Numbered from the stretch's first letter, positions 1 to 8,769 are shown. The stretch: DNA of 64,000 nucleotides from Sphingomonas immobilis (GCF_030580995.1 NZ_JAUQSZ010000001.1:434001-498000), one strand, 5' to 3'. Translations and numbers: made by a program. Notes: generated from the sequence alone by a model not told the origin.

Positions 1-363
1 CGTGAAGCCGCCGACATTGCCGAAGTAAAAGCCCCCGCCGCGATAGCTCCCGCCGGTCAGCGACACCGTCGCCAGCGTGTTCGCGGACGGCGCATCGAAC
101 AGCGTGATGTAATTGGGGCCGCCCGGATAGTCTCCGGTCGGGTTCCCGGTGGTCTGGATGCCGCCTGGGTCGCTGATCGACAGAGTATTGTAATTGTAGG
201 TCGTGCCCTGCGTCGAGCTGGGCACGGTGATGATCGTCGTCGTGTTACCGGTCACCGCCGCCTGATAGGCGTTGACGTCGGTGTAGAAGCTCGCCTGCGC
301 ATGCGCCGCAGCCGGTGCCAGCACCATCGCGGCCACAGCCGCAACCAAGCCCGAAACCTTCAT
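1..363 (-). CDS. secreted protein, N-terminal part (runs off the left edge)
   Basis: Read leftward from the ATG at 363-361, the frame is open for 121 codons to the window edge, so only the N-terminus is present. It begins MKVSGLVAAVAAMVLAPAAA followed by HAQA, a clear Sec signal peptide with likely cleavage after AHA. The mature part is rich in Thr, Ser, Asn and Gly (runs such as TGNTTTI and GGSYRGGGFYFGN), typical of exported beta-rich proteins. Sphingomonads encode many PEP-CTERM-sorted proteins with this kind of N-terminus, but the diagnostic C-terminus lies outside the window, so that is only a possibility. The first 120 nt upstream is plain spacer, then repeat copy A begins. Confidence 0.6.
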   Translation of the reverse strand, partial: MKVSGLVAAVAAMVLAPAAAHAQASFYTDVNAYQAAVTGNTTTIITVPSSTQGTTYNYNTLSISDPGGIQTTGNPTGDYPGGPNYITLFDAPSANTLATVSLTGGSYRGGGFYFGNVGGFT

Positions 364-480
364 GTGCGATGCCCCCGCGACGCAGCCCCTCTCTCCTCAC
401 GCGAGCGTCGGACGCGCGGGAATATAGGGTTAATCGCACAATCGTTCGTGCGCCGCAACGCCGCCCATTTTGAGATGCGT
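364..480. other. intergenic spacer, left part of the 364-689 gap
   Basis: The 326-base gap between the secreted-protein start and the cmk stop holds no credible gene. Its left third (364-480) should be the 5' leader of the leftward secreted-protein gene; a GAGGAGAG purine run lies on the minus strand about 25 nt upstream of the start. The rest of the gap (481-682) is dispersed element copy A. Confidence 0.4.
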
Positions 481-682
481 GCTGTCCTACACCGGCGCGA
501 TCTGCGATTATTCGTCCCATGCGCCTTAACCGCTTTTCCGCAGTTGCCAGATCGGCATCGCAACCCCGTCCGGGTAGCGCGATCAGTGTGACGTTCCGCG
601 TCCGATTGGTGCAATTTCGGAAACGATCGGGGATTACATTTTCGATTCAGGTGTCAATCTGTCAAGCGAACTATCACTTTAA
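481..682 (-). repeat. dispersed composite element, copy A (no cargo gene)
   Basis: Read on the minus strand from the cmk 3' end, this shows four blocks shared with copies at 20048-20392, 25604-25846 and 43955-44158. Module 1 (about 679-640) contains GACAGATTGACACCTGAATC; module 2 (629-611) is CGATCGTTTCCGAAATTGC; module 3 (600-581) carries one GTCACACTG unit instead of two; module 4 (492-481) is GTGTAGGACAGC. The stretch before module 4, ATCGCAGATCG, also occurs in copy B. Module 1 starts about 8 nt past the cmk stop codon. No orphan gene follows module 4 here. The function is unknown. Confidence 0.8.
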
Positions 683-689
683 CGCGCGC

Positions 690-1334
690 TCACCCCGCGT
701 CGCGTTCCGCCTTCAGCTTCACCTGCCGGTCGACCAGCTCGATCGCGCGTTTCAGCGCCGCCTCGATCGACAGGAAGCTGGTGTCGAGCGTCGCCGCGTC
801 GCTCGCCGCCACCAGCGGTGCCTCGCTCCGCGTCATGTCGCGCAGGTCGCGCGCGCGGATATCGGCGAGCACCTTGTCGAGGCTGACGGTCGATCCGCTC
901 GCCTGCAATTCGGCGTGGCGGCGCTTGGCGCGGATCGTCGGCGTCGCCTTCACGAACAGCTTGGCGTCGGCATCCGGCGCGATTACGGTGCCGATATCGC
1001 GCCCGTCGAGCACCGCGCCACCCTCCGCCCGCGCGAAGCGCCGCTGGCGCTGCAGCAGCGCTGCGCGCACCAGCGGATGCGCCGAGACGATCGAGGCGGT
1101 CTTGCCGCTCTCGTCGGTGCGAAGCACGGGATCGGCGAGCAGCTCGTCGTCGAAGTTCGACGCCGCCACCGCATCCGCCTCGATCGCAGGGTCGAGCCCC
1201 TCGCGCAGCACGTTCGCCGCGACCGCGCGGTACAGCAGCCCGGTATCGAGATAGGGCAGGCCGTAATGCTTCGCGAGCGCACGCGCGATCGTGCCCTTTC
1301 CCGAAGCGGCAGGCCCATCGACGGCAATGATCAT
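690..1334 (-). CDS. cmk: cytidylate kinase
   Basis: Transfers phosphate from ATP to CMP or dCMP in cytosolic pyrimidine nucleotide metabolism. The 214-residue protein has the usual cmk length. The P-loop GPAASGKGT is at residues 7-15, the CMP-site segment LDTGLLYRA at 29-37, and a DGRDIGT segment lies mid-protein. It is the last gene of a leftward operon aroA - small membrane protein - cmk; its ATG overlaps the preceding stop as ATGA (1331-1334), implying translational coupling. An aroA/cmk neighbourhood (often followed by rpsA) is common in proteobacteria. Here the gene is followed by repeat copy A instead. Confidence 0.95.
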   Translation of the reverse strand: MIIAVDGPAASGKGTIARALAKHYGLPYLDTGLLYRAVAANVLREGLDPAIEADAVAASNFDDELLADPVLRTDESGKTASIVSAHPLVRAALLQRQRRFARAEGGAVLDGRDIGTVIAPDADAKLFVKATPTIRAKRRHAELQASGSTVSLDKVLADIRARDLRDMTRSEAPLVAASDAATLDTSFLSIEAALKRAIELVDRQVKLKAERDAG

Positions 1335-1579
1335 CGCGTAGCCACCAATTTGCGTATCACCCCCAGTAACGCGATCGCCGCCCAGATCGTCTCCAGGGCG
1401 AGCGCCGGCAGGTTATAGTTTACGACAAGCGACAGCGCGAGCAACGATGCACCGAGGAAATTCAGCGTGTTGAGGGCCAGATTGGGCGCAATCCCGCGCA
1501 GCGTCTGCCAGCCATAGCCGCCGAGGATCAGCACGCTGCCGACGAAGCCGATCACGTCGGCGGTCTGCGAACCGATCAT
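1331..1579 (-). CDS. small two- or three-TM membrane protein (CBU_0592-like)
   Basis: An 82-residue, mostly hydrophobic protein starting [20 protein letters not shown]. Hydrophobic stretches at about 8-24, 40-57 and 60-77 suggest three membrane helices. It resembles the small CBU_0592-type membrane domain found as a stand-alone protein in many proteobacteria; this is a resemblance of size and helix pattern, and no function is known. It overlaps aroA (1576-1579) and cmk (1331-1334) by ATGA, so it is co-translated with both. A longer in-frame extension upstream would lie inside aroA and is not credible. Confidence 0.65.
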   Translation of the reverse strand: MIGSQTADVIGFVGSVLILGGYGWQTLRGIAPNLALNTLNFLGASLLALSLVVNYNLPALALETIWAAIALLGVIRKLVATR

Positions 1580-2901
1580 GCCTGCAACTGCGCGAGCTGG
1601 TCGAAAAAGGCGGGGTAGCTGGTCGCGACCGGCGATGCGTCGTCGAGCGTGACCGGGGCCTTCGCGTTGAGCGCCGCCACCGCCAGGCTCATCGCGACGC
1701 GGTGGTCGAGGTGCGTGGCGATGGTCGCGCCCCCCGCGATCGGATCGCCGCCTCGGCCCAGCACCGCGAGGCCGTCCTCGAACTCCTCGGTCTCGACCCC
1801 GCACGCGCCCAGCGCCGCCGCCATCGCCGCGATCCGGTCCGATTCCTTGACGCGCAGCTCGTGCGCGCCGCGCGCCACCGTCCGGCCATGCGCGAAGGCG
1901 GCGGCGACGAACAGCGCGGGATATTCGTCGATCATGCTCGGCGCGAGCTCGCCCGGCACCTCGATCGCGGTGAGGCTGGCGTGGCGCACGCGCAGGTCCG
2001 CGACCGGCTCGCCGCCGACCTCGCGAGGGTTCACTTCCTCGATGCTCGCGCCCATCAGTCGCAGCGCGGTGAAGATGCCCGCCCGCGTCGGATTGAGCCC
2101 GACATTCTCGACCACGATATCGGACCCCGGCACGATCGTCGCCGCGACCACGAGGAAGGCGGCGGAGGAGGGATCGCCGGGCACGACGATCTCCTGCGGC
2201 TTCAGCTCCGCCTCGCCCCGGATCGAGATGATCTTGCCCGCGGGCGACTCCTCGACCGTCAGCTCCGCGCCGAAGCCGCGCAGCATCCGTTCGCTATGGT
2301 CGCGCGTGGCGACCGGCTCGATCACGCGCGTGATCCCCGGCGTGTTGAGCCCCGCCAGCAGCACCGCCGACTTCACCTGCGCCGAGGCGACCGGCAGCGT
2401 GTATGCGATCGGCACCGCCGGATTGATCCCGCGCAGCATCAGCGGCAGGCGACCGCCGGGCGAAGCGGTGAACTCCGCGCCCATCTTGGAAAGCGGCTCG
2501 ATCACCCGGCCCATCGGCCGCTTGGACAGCGATGCGTCTCCGGTGAAGGTCGCGGTGATGCCGTGGCTGGCGATCAGGCCCATCAGCAGCCGCGTGGAGG
2601 TGCCCGAATTGCCCATCTCCAGCGCCGCTTGCGGCTGGAGCAGCCCGCCCACGCCGACGCCGTGAACGCGCCACACGCCATCCGCGCCGCGTTCTATGTC
2701 CGCCCCCATGCTGCGCATCGCGGCGGCGGTGGCGAGCACATCCTCGCCCTCCAGCAGCCAGGAGATTCGGCTTTCGCCCACCGCGAGTGCCGAGAGCATC
2801 AGCGAGCGGTGGCTGATCGACTTGTCGCCGGGCACCGTCACGCGGCCCTTGAGCGGGCCGGATGCGGTGATCTCGCGGGGGGAGGGAAGGGGGTGCGGCA
2901 T
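1576..2901 (-). CDS. aroA: 3-phosphoshikimate 1-carboxyvinyltransferase (EPSP synthase)
   Basis: Catalyses condensation of shikimate-3-phosphate with phosphoenolpyruvate, the sixth step of the shikimate pathway. The 441-residue protein shows [12 protein letters not shown] (residues 24-35; Lys27 binds both substrates), [40 protein letters not shown] and DHRVAMS, all diagnostic for the family. It heads the leftward operon with the small membrane protein and cmk and is divergent from the TIGR02300 gene across a 117-nt gap that must hold both promoters. Start at 2901 ([11 protein letters not shown]) fits the usual N-terminus. Confidence 0.96.
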   Translation of the reverse strand: MPHPLPSPREITASGPLKGRVTVPGDKSISHRSLMLSALAVGESRISWLLEGEDVLATAAAMRSMGADIERGADGVWRVHGVGVGGLLQPQAALEMGNSGTSTRLLMGLIASHGITATFTGDASLSKRPMGRVIEPLSKMGAEFTASPGGRLPLMLRGINPAVPIAYTLPVASAQVKSAVLLAGLNTPGITRVIEPVATRDHSERMLRGFGAELTVEESPAGKIISIRGEAELKPQEIVVPGDPSSAAFLVVAATIVPGSDIVVENVGLNPTRAGIFTALRLMGASIEEVNPREVGGEPVADLRVRHASLTAIEVPGELAPSMIDEYPALFVAAAFAHGRTVARGAHELRVKESDRIAAMAAALGACGVETEEFEDGLAVLGRGGDPIAGGATIATHLDHRVAMSLAVAALNAKAPVTLDDASPVATSYPAFFDQLAQLQA

Positions 2902-3018
2902 ATGCGTTCCTTGGGGGCCGCGGCTTTTGACAGTGCCCTTGCGCTATGGCAAGGCGCGCGCCACTTTGCGGGGCAACCCCAAAATGACATCCGAAGATTT
3001 GAAAGGTCTAAGCGGCAC

Positions 3019-3336
3019 ATGATCAAGCCGGAATGGGGCACGAAACGCTCGTGCCCGAAATGCGCAACGCGCTTCTACGATCTCGGCAAGGACGATCCCG
3101 TCACCTGCATCGAATGCGGGTCGACCTGGGAGCCGGAGCCGATCCTGAAGTCGAAGCAGCCTCTGCCGTTCGAATCCGCCAAGCCCGACGAGGCGAAGAA
3201 GGACGACGATCTCGCCGGTGACGACGAGACGCTGGATATCGGCGAGGACGAGGAGCCGTCGCCGGACGACGAGGTCGATCTCGGCGGTGACGACGATCTC
3301 GGCGTGGAAGCGCCGACCAACGACGACGACCATTGA
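3019..3336 (+). CDS. TIGR02300 family zinc-ribbon protein
   Basis: A 105-residue protein starting MIKPEWGTKRSCPKC. Two CxxC pairs (Cys12/15 and Cys30/33) flank the family motif FYDL and should bind zinc. The second half is very acidic (repeats of Asp, Glu and Gly, ending TNDDDH) and probably disordered. This family is widespread in alphaproteobacteria and its role is unknown; the zinc ribbon plus acidic tail would suit protein or nucleic-acid interactions, but that is inference. It is monocistronic, divergent from aroA, and followed by a strong hairpin. Confidence 0.8.
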   Translation: MIKPEWGTKRSCPKCATRFYDLGKDDPVTCIECGSTWEPEPILKSKQPLPFESAKPDEAKKDDDLAGDDETLDIGEDEEPSPDDEVDLGGDDDLGVEAPTNDDDH

Positions 3337-3354
3337 TCTAGAGTTGAAATTTCC

Positions 3355-3384
3355 TTGGCAAGCGGTGCCCGCACCGCTTGCCAA
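3355..3384. terminator. perfect 14-bp hairpin after the TIGR02300 gene
   Basis: TTGGCAAGCGGTGC (3355-3368) pairs perfectly with GCACCGCTTGCCAA (3371-3384) across a CC loop, 18 nt after the stop codon. There is no good T-run downstream. It probably ends or protects the TIGR02300 transcript before the tRNA gene. Confidence 0.55.
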
Positions 3385-3440
3385 AGTCTCGCCGCCCGTT
3401 TAGGGGCGTCGCCTTCGCAGGAGCTACCAGCCTGCGACAT

Positions 3441-3516
3441 GGGGCCGTAGCTCAGCTGGGAGAGCGCTGCGATGGCATTGCAGAGGTCTGGGGTTCGATC
3501 CCCCACGGCTCCACCA
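3441..3516 (+). tRNA. tRNA-Ala (anticodon GGC)
   Basis: A 76-nt cloverleaf with encoded CCA. The acceptor arm GGGGCCG pairs with CGGCTCC (one G-T pair), the D arm is GCTC...GAGC, the anticodon stem CTGCG/TGCAG encloses the loop ATGGCAT with anticodon GGC, and the T arm is TGGGG-TTCGATC-CCCCA. It decodes GCC, a heavily used alanine codon in this GC-rich genome. Confidence 0.96.
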
Positions 3517-3615
3517 TTTTCCTTACTGATCTGTCGGAACGGACCTGTTCTGGCGGTTTGACGCCAGCGGGCGGACGTGGAACGATCGCGCTTCCGCACC
3601 AGCAGGATCAGATCG

Positions 3616-5292
3616 ATGAGCAATCTCGACCAACGCCGCGACCAGATGTTCCCGGTGTTGACCGGCCCGCAGATCGACGTCGCGCGGCGCTTCGCCAGCG
3701 GTGAGGCGCAGGCGTTCGAACCCGGCGCGACGATCTTCGGCATCGGTGATGTCGGGGCACCCGCGTGGCTGGTTCTCGAAGGATCGATCGCGGTGATCCG
3801 CCGCGACGGGCTCAATCACGATGCGGCCGTGACGGAGCATCACGTCGGGCAGTTCAGCGGCGAAGTAAATCAGCTATCCGGGCGGCCGTCGATAGCGGGC
3901 GGCAGTGCTGGCGCGGACGGCTGCACCGCGCTCCCCTTCGATGCCGCGCATCTGCGTGCGCTGATGGTTGGATCGGCCGATATCGGCGAGACGGTGATGC
4001 GCGCGCTTATCCTCCGCCGCGTCGGCTTGATCGAGGAAGGCGGTGCGGGGTCGATCATCATCGGCGCGCCGAACAGCCCGGAGGTCACCAGGCTGCAGGG
4101 CTTCCTCGCGCGCAGCGGCTATCCGCACCTCGTGCTCGACGCGGCGTCCGATGAGGAGGGCAAGGCGCTGATCGAGCGGAGCGGTGTGCTGCCCGAGGAA
4201 TTGCCGCTGATGGTCTGTCCCAACGGCACGATCCTGAAACGCCCGACCACCGCCGAAGTGTCGATCTGCCTCGGCATGATGCCGCAGCTCGACCCCGACA
4301 AGGTTTACGACGTCGCGGTCGTGGGTGCGGGGCCGGCCGGGCTGGCGGCGGCGGTCTACGCTGCCTCCGAAGGGCTGTCGGTGCTGGTGCTCGACGAACG
4401 CGCGATCGGCGGGCAGGCGGGCGCATCGGCGCGGATCGAGAATTACCTCGGTTTCCCGACCGGCATTTCCGGCCAGGCGCTGGCGGGCCGCGCCTTCAGC
4501 CAGGCGCTGAAGTTCGGCGCGGAGATCGCCATTCCGCTCGGCGTCCACGGCTTCGATTGCCCGCCCGATCACGTGCCGGGCGATCCGCTCGTGCTGGAGC
4601 TGGCCGACGGGCGCGTGCGGGCGCGCGCGGTGATCATCGCCAGCGGCGCGCGCTATCGCCGGCCCGATATCGCCGATCTCGATCAGTTCGAAGGCGCGGG
4701 CATTTCTTACTGGGCGTCGCCGATCGAGGCGAAATTGTGCGAGAACGAGAAGGTCGCGCTGGTCGGCGGCGGCAATTCCGCCGGGCAAGCGATCGTGTTC
4801 CTCGCGAGCAGGGCGAAGGAGGTGAACGTCGTCGTTCGTCGCCCGCTGGAGGAGACGATGTCGCGCTATCTGATCGACCGGATCGCGGCCTTGCCCAATG
4901 TCGAACTGCATGTCGGCAAGGAAATCTGCGGGCTGAAGCGCGACGCGGCGGGCGGCCTGTGCGGCGCGACCTTCCGCGATCGCAAGACCGGCGAGGTCAA
5001 ATCGTGCGATTCGCGCCATCTGTTCCTGTTCATCGGCGCCGACCCGAACACCACCTGGCTGCAGGATTGCGTCGATACCGACGACAAGGGTTTCATCGTG
5101 ACGGGCAAGTCCGATCTGCCGCTGGAGACGAGCATCCCCGGCGTCTTCGCGATCGGCGACGTGCGTGCGGAATCGACCAAGCGCGTCGCGGCGGCGGTCG
5201 GCGAGGGCGCGGCGGTGGTGGCGCAGATCCACGCCATGTTCGCACGTGTGAAGGCAGAGGGCGGTGTGGAGAAGGAGCCGGTCGCGGCCTGA
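3616..5292 (+). CDS. FAD-dependent thioredoxin-reductase-like protein with N-terminal cNMP-binding domain
   Basis: A 558-residue fusion. Residues about 10-135 resemble a cyclic-nucleotide-binding (Crp-like) beta barrel; about 146-215 look like a small thioredoxin/glutaredoxin-type fold. The rest is a thioredoxin-reductase-like flavoprotein with FAD motif GAGPAGLAAA (237-246), a second Rossmann motif GGGNSAGQA and the C-terminal FAD signature FAIGDVRAESTKRVAAAVGE. The catalytic CxxC of true thioredoxin reductase is absent: its place reads YWASPIEAKLC. This architecture is known among uncharacterised bacterial flavoproteins, and its substrate is unknown. Start is the ATG at 3616, with AGGATC 6-8 nt upstream. 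It is monocistronic between tRNA-Ala and ivd. Confidence 0.8.
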   Translation: MSNLDQRRDQMFPVLTGPQIDVARRFASGEAQAFEPGATIFGIGDVGAPAWLVLEGSIAVIRRDGLNHDAAVTEHHVGQFSGEVNQLSGRPSIAGGSAGADGCTALPFDAAHLRALMVGSADIGETVMRALILRRVGLIEEGGAGSIIIGAPNSPEVTRLQGFLARSGYPHLVLDAASDEEGKALIERSGVLPEELPLMVCPNGTILKRPTTAEVSICLGMMPQLDPDKVYDVAVVGAGPAGLAAAVYAASEGLSVLVLDERAIGGQAGASARIENYLGFPTGISGQALAGRAFSQALKFGAEIAIPLGVHGFDCPPDHVPGDPLVLELADGRVRARAVIIASGARYRRPDIADLDQFEGAGISYWASPIEAKLCENEKVALVGGGNSAGQAIVFLASRAKEVNVVVRRPLEETMSRYLIDRIAALPNVELHVGKEICGLKRDAAGGLCGATFRDRKTGEVKSCDSRHLFLFIGADPNTTWLQDCVDTDDKGFIVTGKSDLPLETSIPGVFAIGDVRAESTKRVAAAVGEGAAVVAQIHAMFARVKAEGGVEKEPVAA

Positions 5293-5378
5293 TCGCTACG
5301 GCGAACCCAAGTTCGCCGTAGCGACGGTTTCGCGCCGTCCGCGCGCCTGCTAACGGTCGGGCTTTGGTGAGGATAGAC

Positions 5379-6548
5379 ATGACGCCCGAACTGGATTTCG
5401 CGCTCGGCGAGACGGCGGAGATGATCCGCGACACGACGCAGCGCTTCGCGACCGATCGCATCGCGCCGCTCGCCGCGAAGATCGACGCGGAGGACTGGTT
5501 CCCGCGTGACCTGTGGCCGGAGATGGGCGCGCTCGGGCTGCACGGCGTGACGGTGCCGGAGGCGGACGGCGGGCTCGGGCTCGGGTATCTGGAGCATGTC
5601 GTCGCGGTCGAGGAAGTGTCGCGCGCATCCGCCTCGGTGGGGCTGAGCTACGGCGCGCATTCGAACCTGTGCGTCAACCAGATCGCGCGCTGGGCCAATG
5701 CCGAGCAGAAGGCGCGCTATCTGCCGAAGCTGATCTCGGGCGAGCATGTCGGCAGCCTCGCCATGTCCGAAAGCGGCGCGGGCAGCGACGTCGTTGGCAT
5801 GAAGCTGAAGGCGGAGAAGAAGGGCGACCGCTACGTCCTCAACGGCACGAAGTTCTGGATCACCAACGCGGCCTATGCCGACGTGCTCGTGGTCTATGCC
5901 AAGACCGGCCAGGGAACAGATGGTGGCGGATCGCGCGGCATCACCACCTTCCTGATCGAGAAGGATTTCCCCGGCTTCGCGATCGGCCAGAAGATCGACA
6001 AGATGGGGATGCGGGGGAGCCCCACCGCCGAGCTCGTCTTCACTGACTGCGAGGTACCCGAGGAAAACGTGATGGGCCCGCTCAACGGCGGTGTCGGCGT
6101 GCTGATGTCGGGCCTCGATTACGAGCGGACGGTGCTGGCGGGCATCCAGACCGGGATCATGCAGGCCTGCCTCGACGTGGTGCTGCCCTACATTCGTGAG
6201 CGCAAGCAGTTCGGCCAGCCGATCGGCGGGTTCCAGCTGATGCAGGCCAAGATCGCCGATATGTACGTCGCGCTCAATTCGGCGCGGGCCTATATCTACA
6301 CCGTCGCGCGCAATTGCGACGCGGGCAAGACAACGCGCTTCGACGCGGCGGGCGCGATCCTGCTGGCGAGCGAGAATGCCGTGCGCGTGTCGCTGGAGGC
6401 AATCCAGGCGCTGGGCGGGGCGGGCTACACCAAGGACTGGCCAGTGGAGCGTTTCGCGCGCGATGCCAAGCTGCTCGATATCGGCGCGGGGACGAACGAG
6501 ATCCGCCGGATGCTGATCGGGCGGGAACTGATCGGGGCGGGAAACTAG
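5379..6548 (+). CDS. ivd: isovaleryl-CoA dehydrogenase (acyl-CoA dehydrogenase family)
   Basis: Oxidises isovaleryl-CoA to 3-methylcrotonyl-CoA in leucine breakdown, passing electrons to ETF. The 389-residue protein has the acyl-CoA dehydrogenase signatures AMSESGAGSD (128-137) and the C-terminal block ALGGAGYTKDWPVERFARDAK. The catalytic base is Glu249 in LDYERTVLAGI, the position typical of isovaleryl- rather than short-chain dehydrogenases. Start is the ATG at 5379 after GTGAGGATAG; a TTG at 5364 is less likely. The other leucine-pathway genes (mccB/mccA) do not follow here, so substrate choice rests on sequence alone. Confidence 0.85.
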   Translation: MTPELDFALGETAEMIRDTTQRFATDRIAPLAAKIDAEDWFPRDLWPEMGALGLHGVTVPEADGGLGLGYLEHVVAVEEVSRASASVGLSYGAHSNLCVNQIARWANAEQKARYLPKLISGEHVGSLAMSESGAGSDVVGMKLKAEKKGDRYVLNGTKFWITNAAYADVLVVYAKTGQGTDGGGSRGITTFLIEKDFPGFAIGQKIDKMGMRGSPTAELVFTDCEVPEENVMGPLNGGVGVLMSGLDYERTVLAGIQTGIMQACLDVVLPYIRERKQFGQPIGGFQLMQAKIADMYVALNSARAYIYTVARNCDAGKTTRFDAAGAILLASENAVRVSLEAIQALGGAGYTKDWPVERFARDAKLLDIGAGTNEIRRMLIGRELIGAGN

Positions 6549-6550
6549 CC

Positions 6551-6636
6551 GTCGCCCCGGCGCAGGCCGGGGCCGCTGGAGTAACTGGCGAGCGACCTGA
6601 CACGAACACAGCGGCCCCGGCCTGCGCCGGGGCGAC
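6551..6636. repeat. inverted palindromic repeat pair, CCGGCCTGCGCCGG family
   Basis: 6551-6577 and 6610-6636 are almost perfect inverted copies built on CCCCGGCGCAGGCCGGGGCC, separated by 32 nt. Each arm is also palindromic, so the unit can fold as one long stem or two hairpins, as in REP/BIME elements. It fills the ivd-arsC-like gap. A single related hairpin lies at 60511-60536. Confidence 0.85.
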
Positions 6637-6648
6637 GATGAGGGGCAG

Positions 6649-6996
6649 ATGACGACGATCTACGGCATCAAGAACTGCGACACGATGAAGAAGGCCCGCA
6701 CGTGGCTCGACGCGCAGGGCGTGGCCTATGATTTTCACGACTATAAGGCCGTGGGCATCGATCGTGCCTCGCTCGAACGCTGGGTCGACAAGCTCGGCTG
6801 GGAGACGGTGCTCAACCGCGACGGCACGACCTTCCGCGCGCTGCCCGACGCCGACAAGGTCGACCTTACGCCCGCCAAGGCCATCGACCTGATGCTGGCG
6901 CAGCCCTCGATGATCAAGCGGCCGATCCTCGAAAACGGCTCCGTGCTGCTGGCGGGCTTCAAGCCCGATACCTATCTTGCGGCAGGACTTGGTTGA
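6649..6996 (+). CDS. ArsC/Spx-family reductase-like protein (YffB type)
   Basis: A 115-residue protein of the ArsC/Spx thioredoxin-like fold, starting MTTIYGIKNCDTMKKA. Cys10 is the conserved N-terminal cysteine (CDTM), and the later segment IKRPILENGS is the family signature RPI. There is no second CxxC cysteine, so this is closer to the YffB group of unknown function than to a proven arsenate reductase. It is followed 12 nt later by the DUF427 gene, suggesting a shared transcript. Confidence 0.8.
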   Translation: MTTIYGIKNCDTMKKARTWLDAQGVAYDFHDYKAVGIDRASLERWVDKLGWETVLNRDGTTFRALPDADKVDLTPAKAIDLMLAQPSMIKRPILENGSVLLAGFKPDTYLAAGLG

Positions 6997-7008
6997 AAGG
7001 ACGCCGCA

Positions 7009-7290
7009 ATGCCGACCGCGACATGGAACGGGGCGGTGCTCGCCCGATCGGACGACACCGTCGTCGTCGAGGGCAATCACTATTTCCCCGCCGACAGCAT
7101 CGATGCCGCGCTGTTCGAGGATAGCGACACGCACAGCCATTGCCCGTGGAAGGGCGACGCCAGCTACAAGTCGATCGTCGTCGGCGGAGAGCGCAACGCG
7201 GACGCCGCCTGGTATTATCCCGATCCCAAGCCCGCCGCCGCCGAGATCAAGGACCGCTTCGCCTTCTGGAAGGGCGTGAAAGTCGCCTGA
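7009..7290 (+). CDS. DUF427 domain protein
   Basis: A 93-residue protein with the DUF427 pattern: an N-terminal ATWNGAVLARSDDTVVVEGN strand region, CPWKG (residues 45-49) and AAWYYPDPK near the end. DUF427 is a common small single-domain family with a compact beta-rich fold; no biochemical role is established. It lies 12 nt after the YffB-like gene and before a membrane-protein gene. Confidence 0.85.
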   Translation: MPTATWNGAVLARSDDTVVVEGNHYFPADSIDAALFEDSDTHSHCPWKGDASYKSIVVGGERNADAAWYYPDPKPAAAEIKDRFAFWKGVKVA

Positions 7291-7349
7291 TTGCGTTTTC
7301 GCAATGAACCGGGCAGGTTCCTTCGCATAATAACCGAGGGGATTGCGCG

Positions 7350-7790
7350 ATGGCCTCGTTCGGGAAACTCCGGCCGCCGATCTGGTTCTACGTCATCGGC
7401 GTGCTGCTGCTGCTGTGGGGCGCGATGGGCGTCTACGCTTTCTATGCCGACGTAACGATGAGCGCGGCCGATCTGGCCAAGCTCCCCGCCTATGATCAGC
7501 GCCTGCTGGCGAGCCGCCCCGTCTGGTTCCCCTGGCTGTACGGTGCGTCGGTATGGAGCGGATTGATCGGCTCCGCGCTCTTGCTGGCACGCTCGGCACA
7601 TGCGCGGTGGCTGTTCATCGTCTCGCTGATCACCGTGGTGGTGATGTTCGGCTTCATCTTCATCGCGACGGATCTTATCGCGGTGAAGGGCGTGGGCGTC
7701 GCAATGGGCTTTCCGGTGTTCATCTTCGCGATCTGCGTGCTGGAAGTCTGGCTGTCGGGCCATGCGATCAAGCGGCGCTGGATCGGCTAG
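7350..7790 (+). CDS. four-TM membrane protein of unknown function
   Basis: A 146-residue protein starting MASFGKLRPPIWFYVIGVLL. Four hydrophobic segments (about 12-33, 63-81, 88-108 and 114-135) predict four membrane helices. Some databases label similar alphaproteobacterial proteins as sugar transporters, but nothing visible supports transport. The start ATG at 7350 follows a GAGGGGA purine run by about 8 nt. It ends 47 nt before panB, so the two may be co-transcribed. Confidence 0.65.
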   Translation: MASFGKLRPPIWFYVIGVLLLLWGAMGVYAFYADVTMSAADLAKLPAYDQRLLASRPVWFPWLYGASVWSGLIGSALLLARSAHARWLFIVSLITVVVMFGFIFIATDLIAVKGVGVAMGFPVFIFAICVLEVWLSGHAIKRRWIG

Positions 7791-7837
7791 CACGATCGGA
7801 CTCGCCGCCGCCTTTGCCGCGCGCTATTCGGACGTCC

Positions 7838-8698
7838 ATGTCCACGACCTTCACCATCGACACCTCGACCAGCCGCGCCAACCCGACGCCCGCGCCGATG
7901 AAGCGGCTGACCGTCCCCGCGATCCGCAACCGCAAGGGCAAGGAGCCGCTTGTGATGCTCACCGCCTACACGGTGCGCATGGCGCAATTGCTCGATCCGC
8001 ATTGCGACATCCTGCTGGTCGGCGACAGCCTGGGCCAAGTGATCTACGGCTTCCCGTCGACGCTGCAGGTCACGCTCGATCTGATGTCCGCGCACGGTGC
8101 CGCCGTGGTGCGCGGCAGCTATCATTCGGTCGTCGTCATCGACATGCCCTTCGGCAGCTACGAGGCAAGCCCCGAACAGGCCTTCGCCTCGGCCTCGCGC
8201 CTGCTCGCGGAGACGGGCGCTGCGGCGGTGAAGATGGAGGGCGGCGCGGCGATGGCGCCGACCGTCGCCTTCCTGTCGGAACGCGGCATTCCGGTGATGG
8301 GCCATGTCGGCCTCACCCCGCAGGCGGTCAACGCGCTCGGCGGCTACGGCGCGCGCGGCAAGACCAATGCCGAGCATGACAAGATCATCGGCGACGCGCG
8401 CGCGATCGATCAGGCGGGGGCCTTCGCGATCGTCGCGGAGGGGATCATGGAGCCGCTCGCCCGCACGCTGACCGGGGAGGTGTCGTGCCCCGTCATCGGC
8501 ATCGGCGCGTCCGCGCAGTGCGACGGGCAGGTGCTCGTCACCGAGGATATGCTCGGCCTGTTCGAGCGCACCGCGCGCTTCGTGAAGAAGTATGACGACA
8601 TGGCTGGCCGTATTTCCGCCGCGGTCGAGACCTATGCGGGCGAGGTGCGCAGCCGGACATTTCCCGGCCCGGAACAGACCTATCTGCCGAAGGATTGA
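7838..8698 (+). CDS. panB: 3-methyl-2-oxobutanoate hydroxymethyltransferase
   Basis: Makes ketopantoate from 2-oxoisovalerate and methylene-tetrahydrofolate, the first committed step of pantothenate and CoA synthesis. The 286-residue protein has the family blocks MLTAYT, DILLVGDSLG, VVIDMPFGSYE, AVKMEGG, GHVGLTPQ and IGIGAS. The Asp residues of VGDS and IDMP are the expected metal ligands. The N-terminus of about 25 residues before RLTVPAIRNRKG is Thr- and Pro-rich and slightly longer than average. panC is not in the window. Confidence 0.95.
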   Translation: MSTTFTIDTSTSRANPTPAPMKRLTVPAIRNRKGKEPLVMLTAYTVRMAQLLDPHCDILLVGDSLGQVIYGFPSTLQVTLDLMSAHGAAVVRGSYHSVVVIDMPFGSYEASPEQAFASASRLLAETGAAAVKMEGGAAMAPTVAFLSERGIPVMGHVGLTPQAVNALGGYGARGKTNAEHDKIIGDARAIDQAGAFAIVAEGIMEPLARTLTGEVSCPVIGIGASAQCDGQVLVTEDMLGLFERTARFVKKYDDMAGRISAAVETYAGEVRSRTFPGPEQTYLPKD

Positions 8699-8769
8699 CC
8701 GCTTCCCCTATATAAGCGACCCCGCTAAGGTCCGTGCCTTCCTCCCCCCGCTTTGACTGGAGTTTCTCG

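Noticed and set aside
6649-6996. Arsenate resistance gene arsC
   Set aside because: The fold matches, but there are no ars neighbours and the sequence is closer to the YffB group, so I did not assign arsC.
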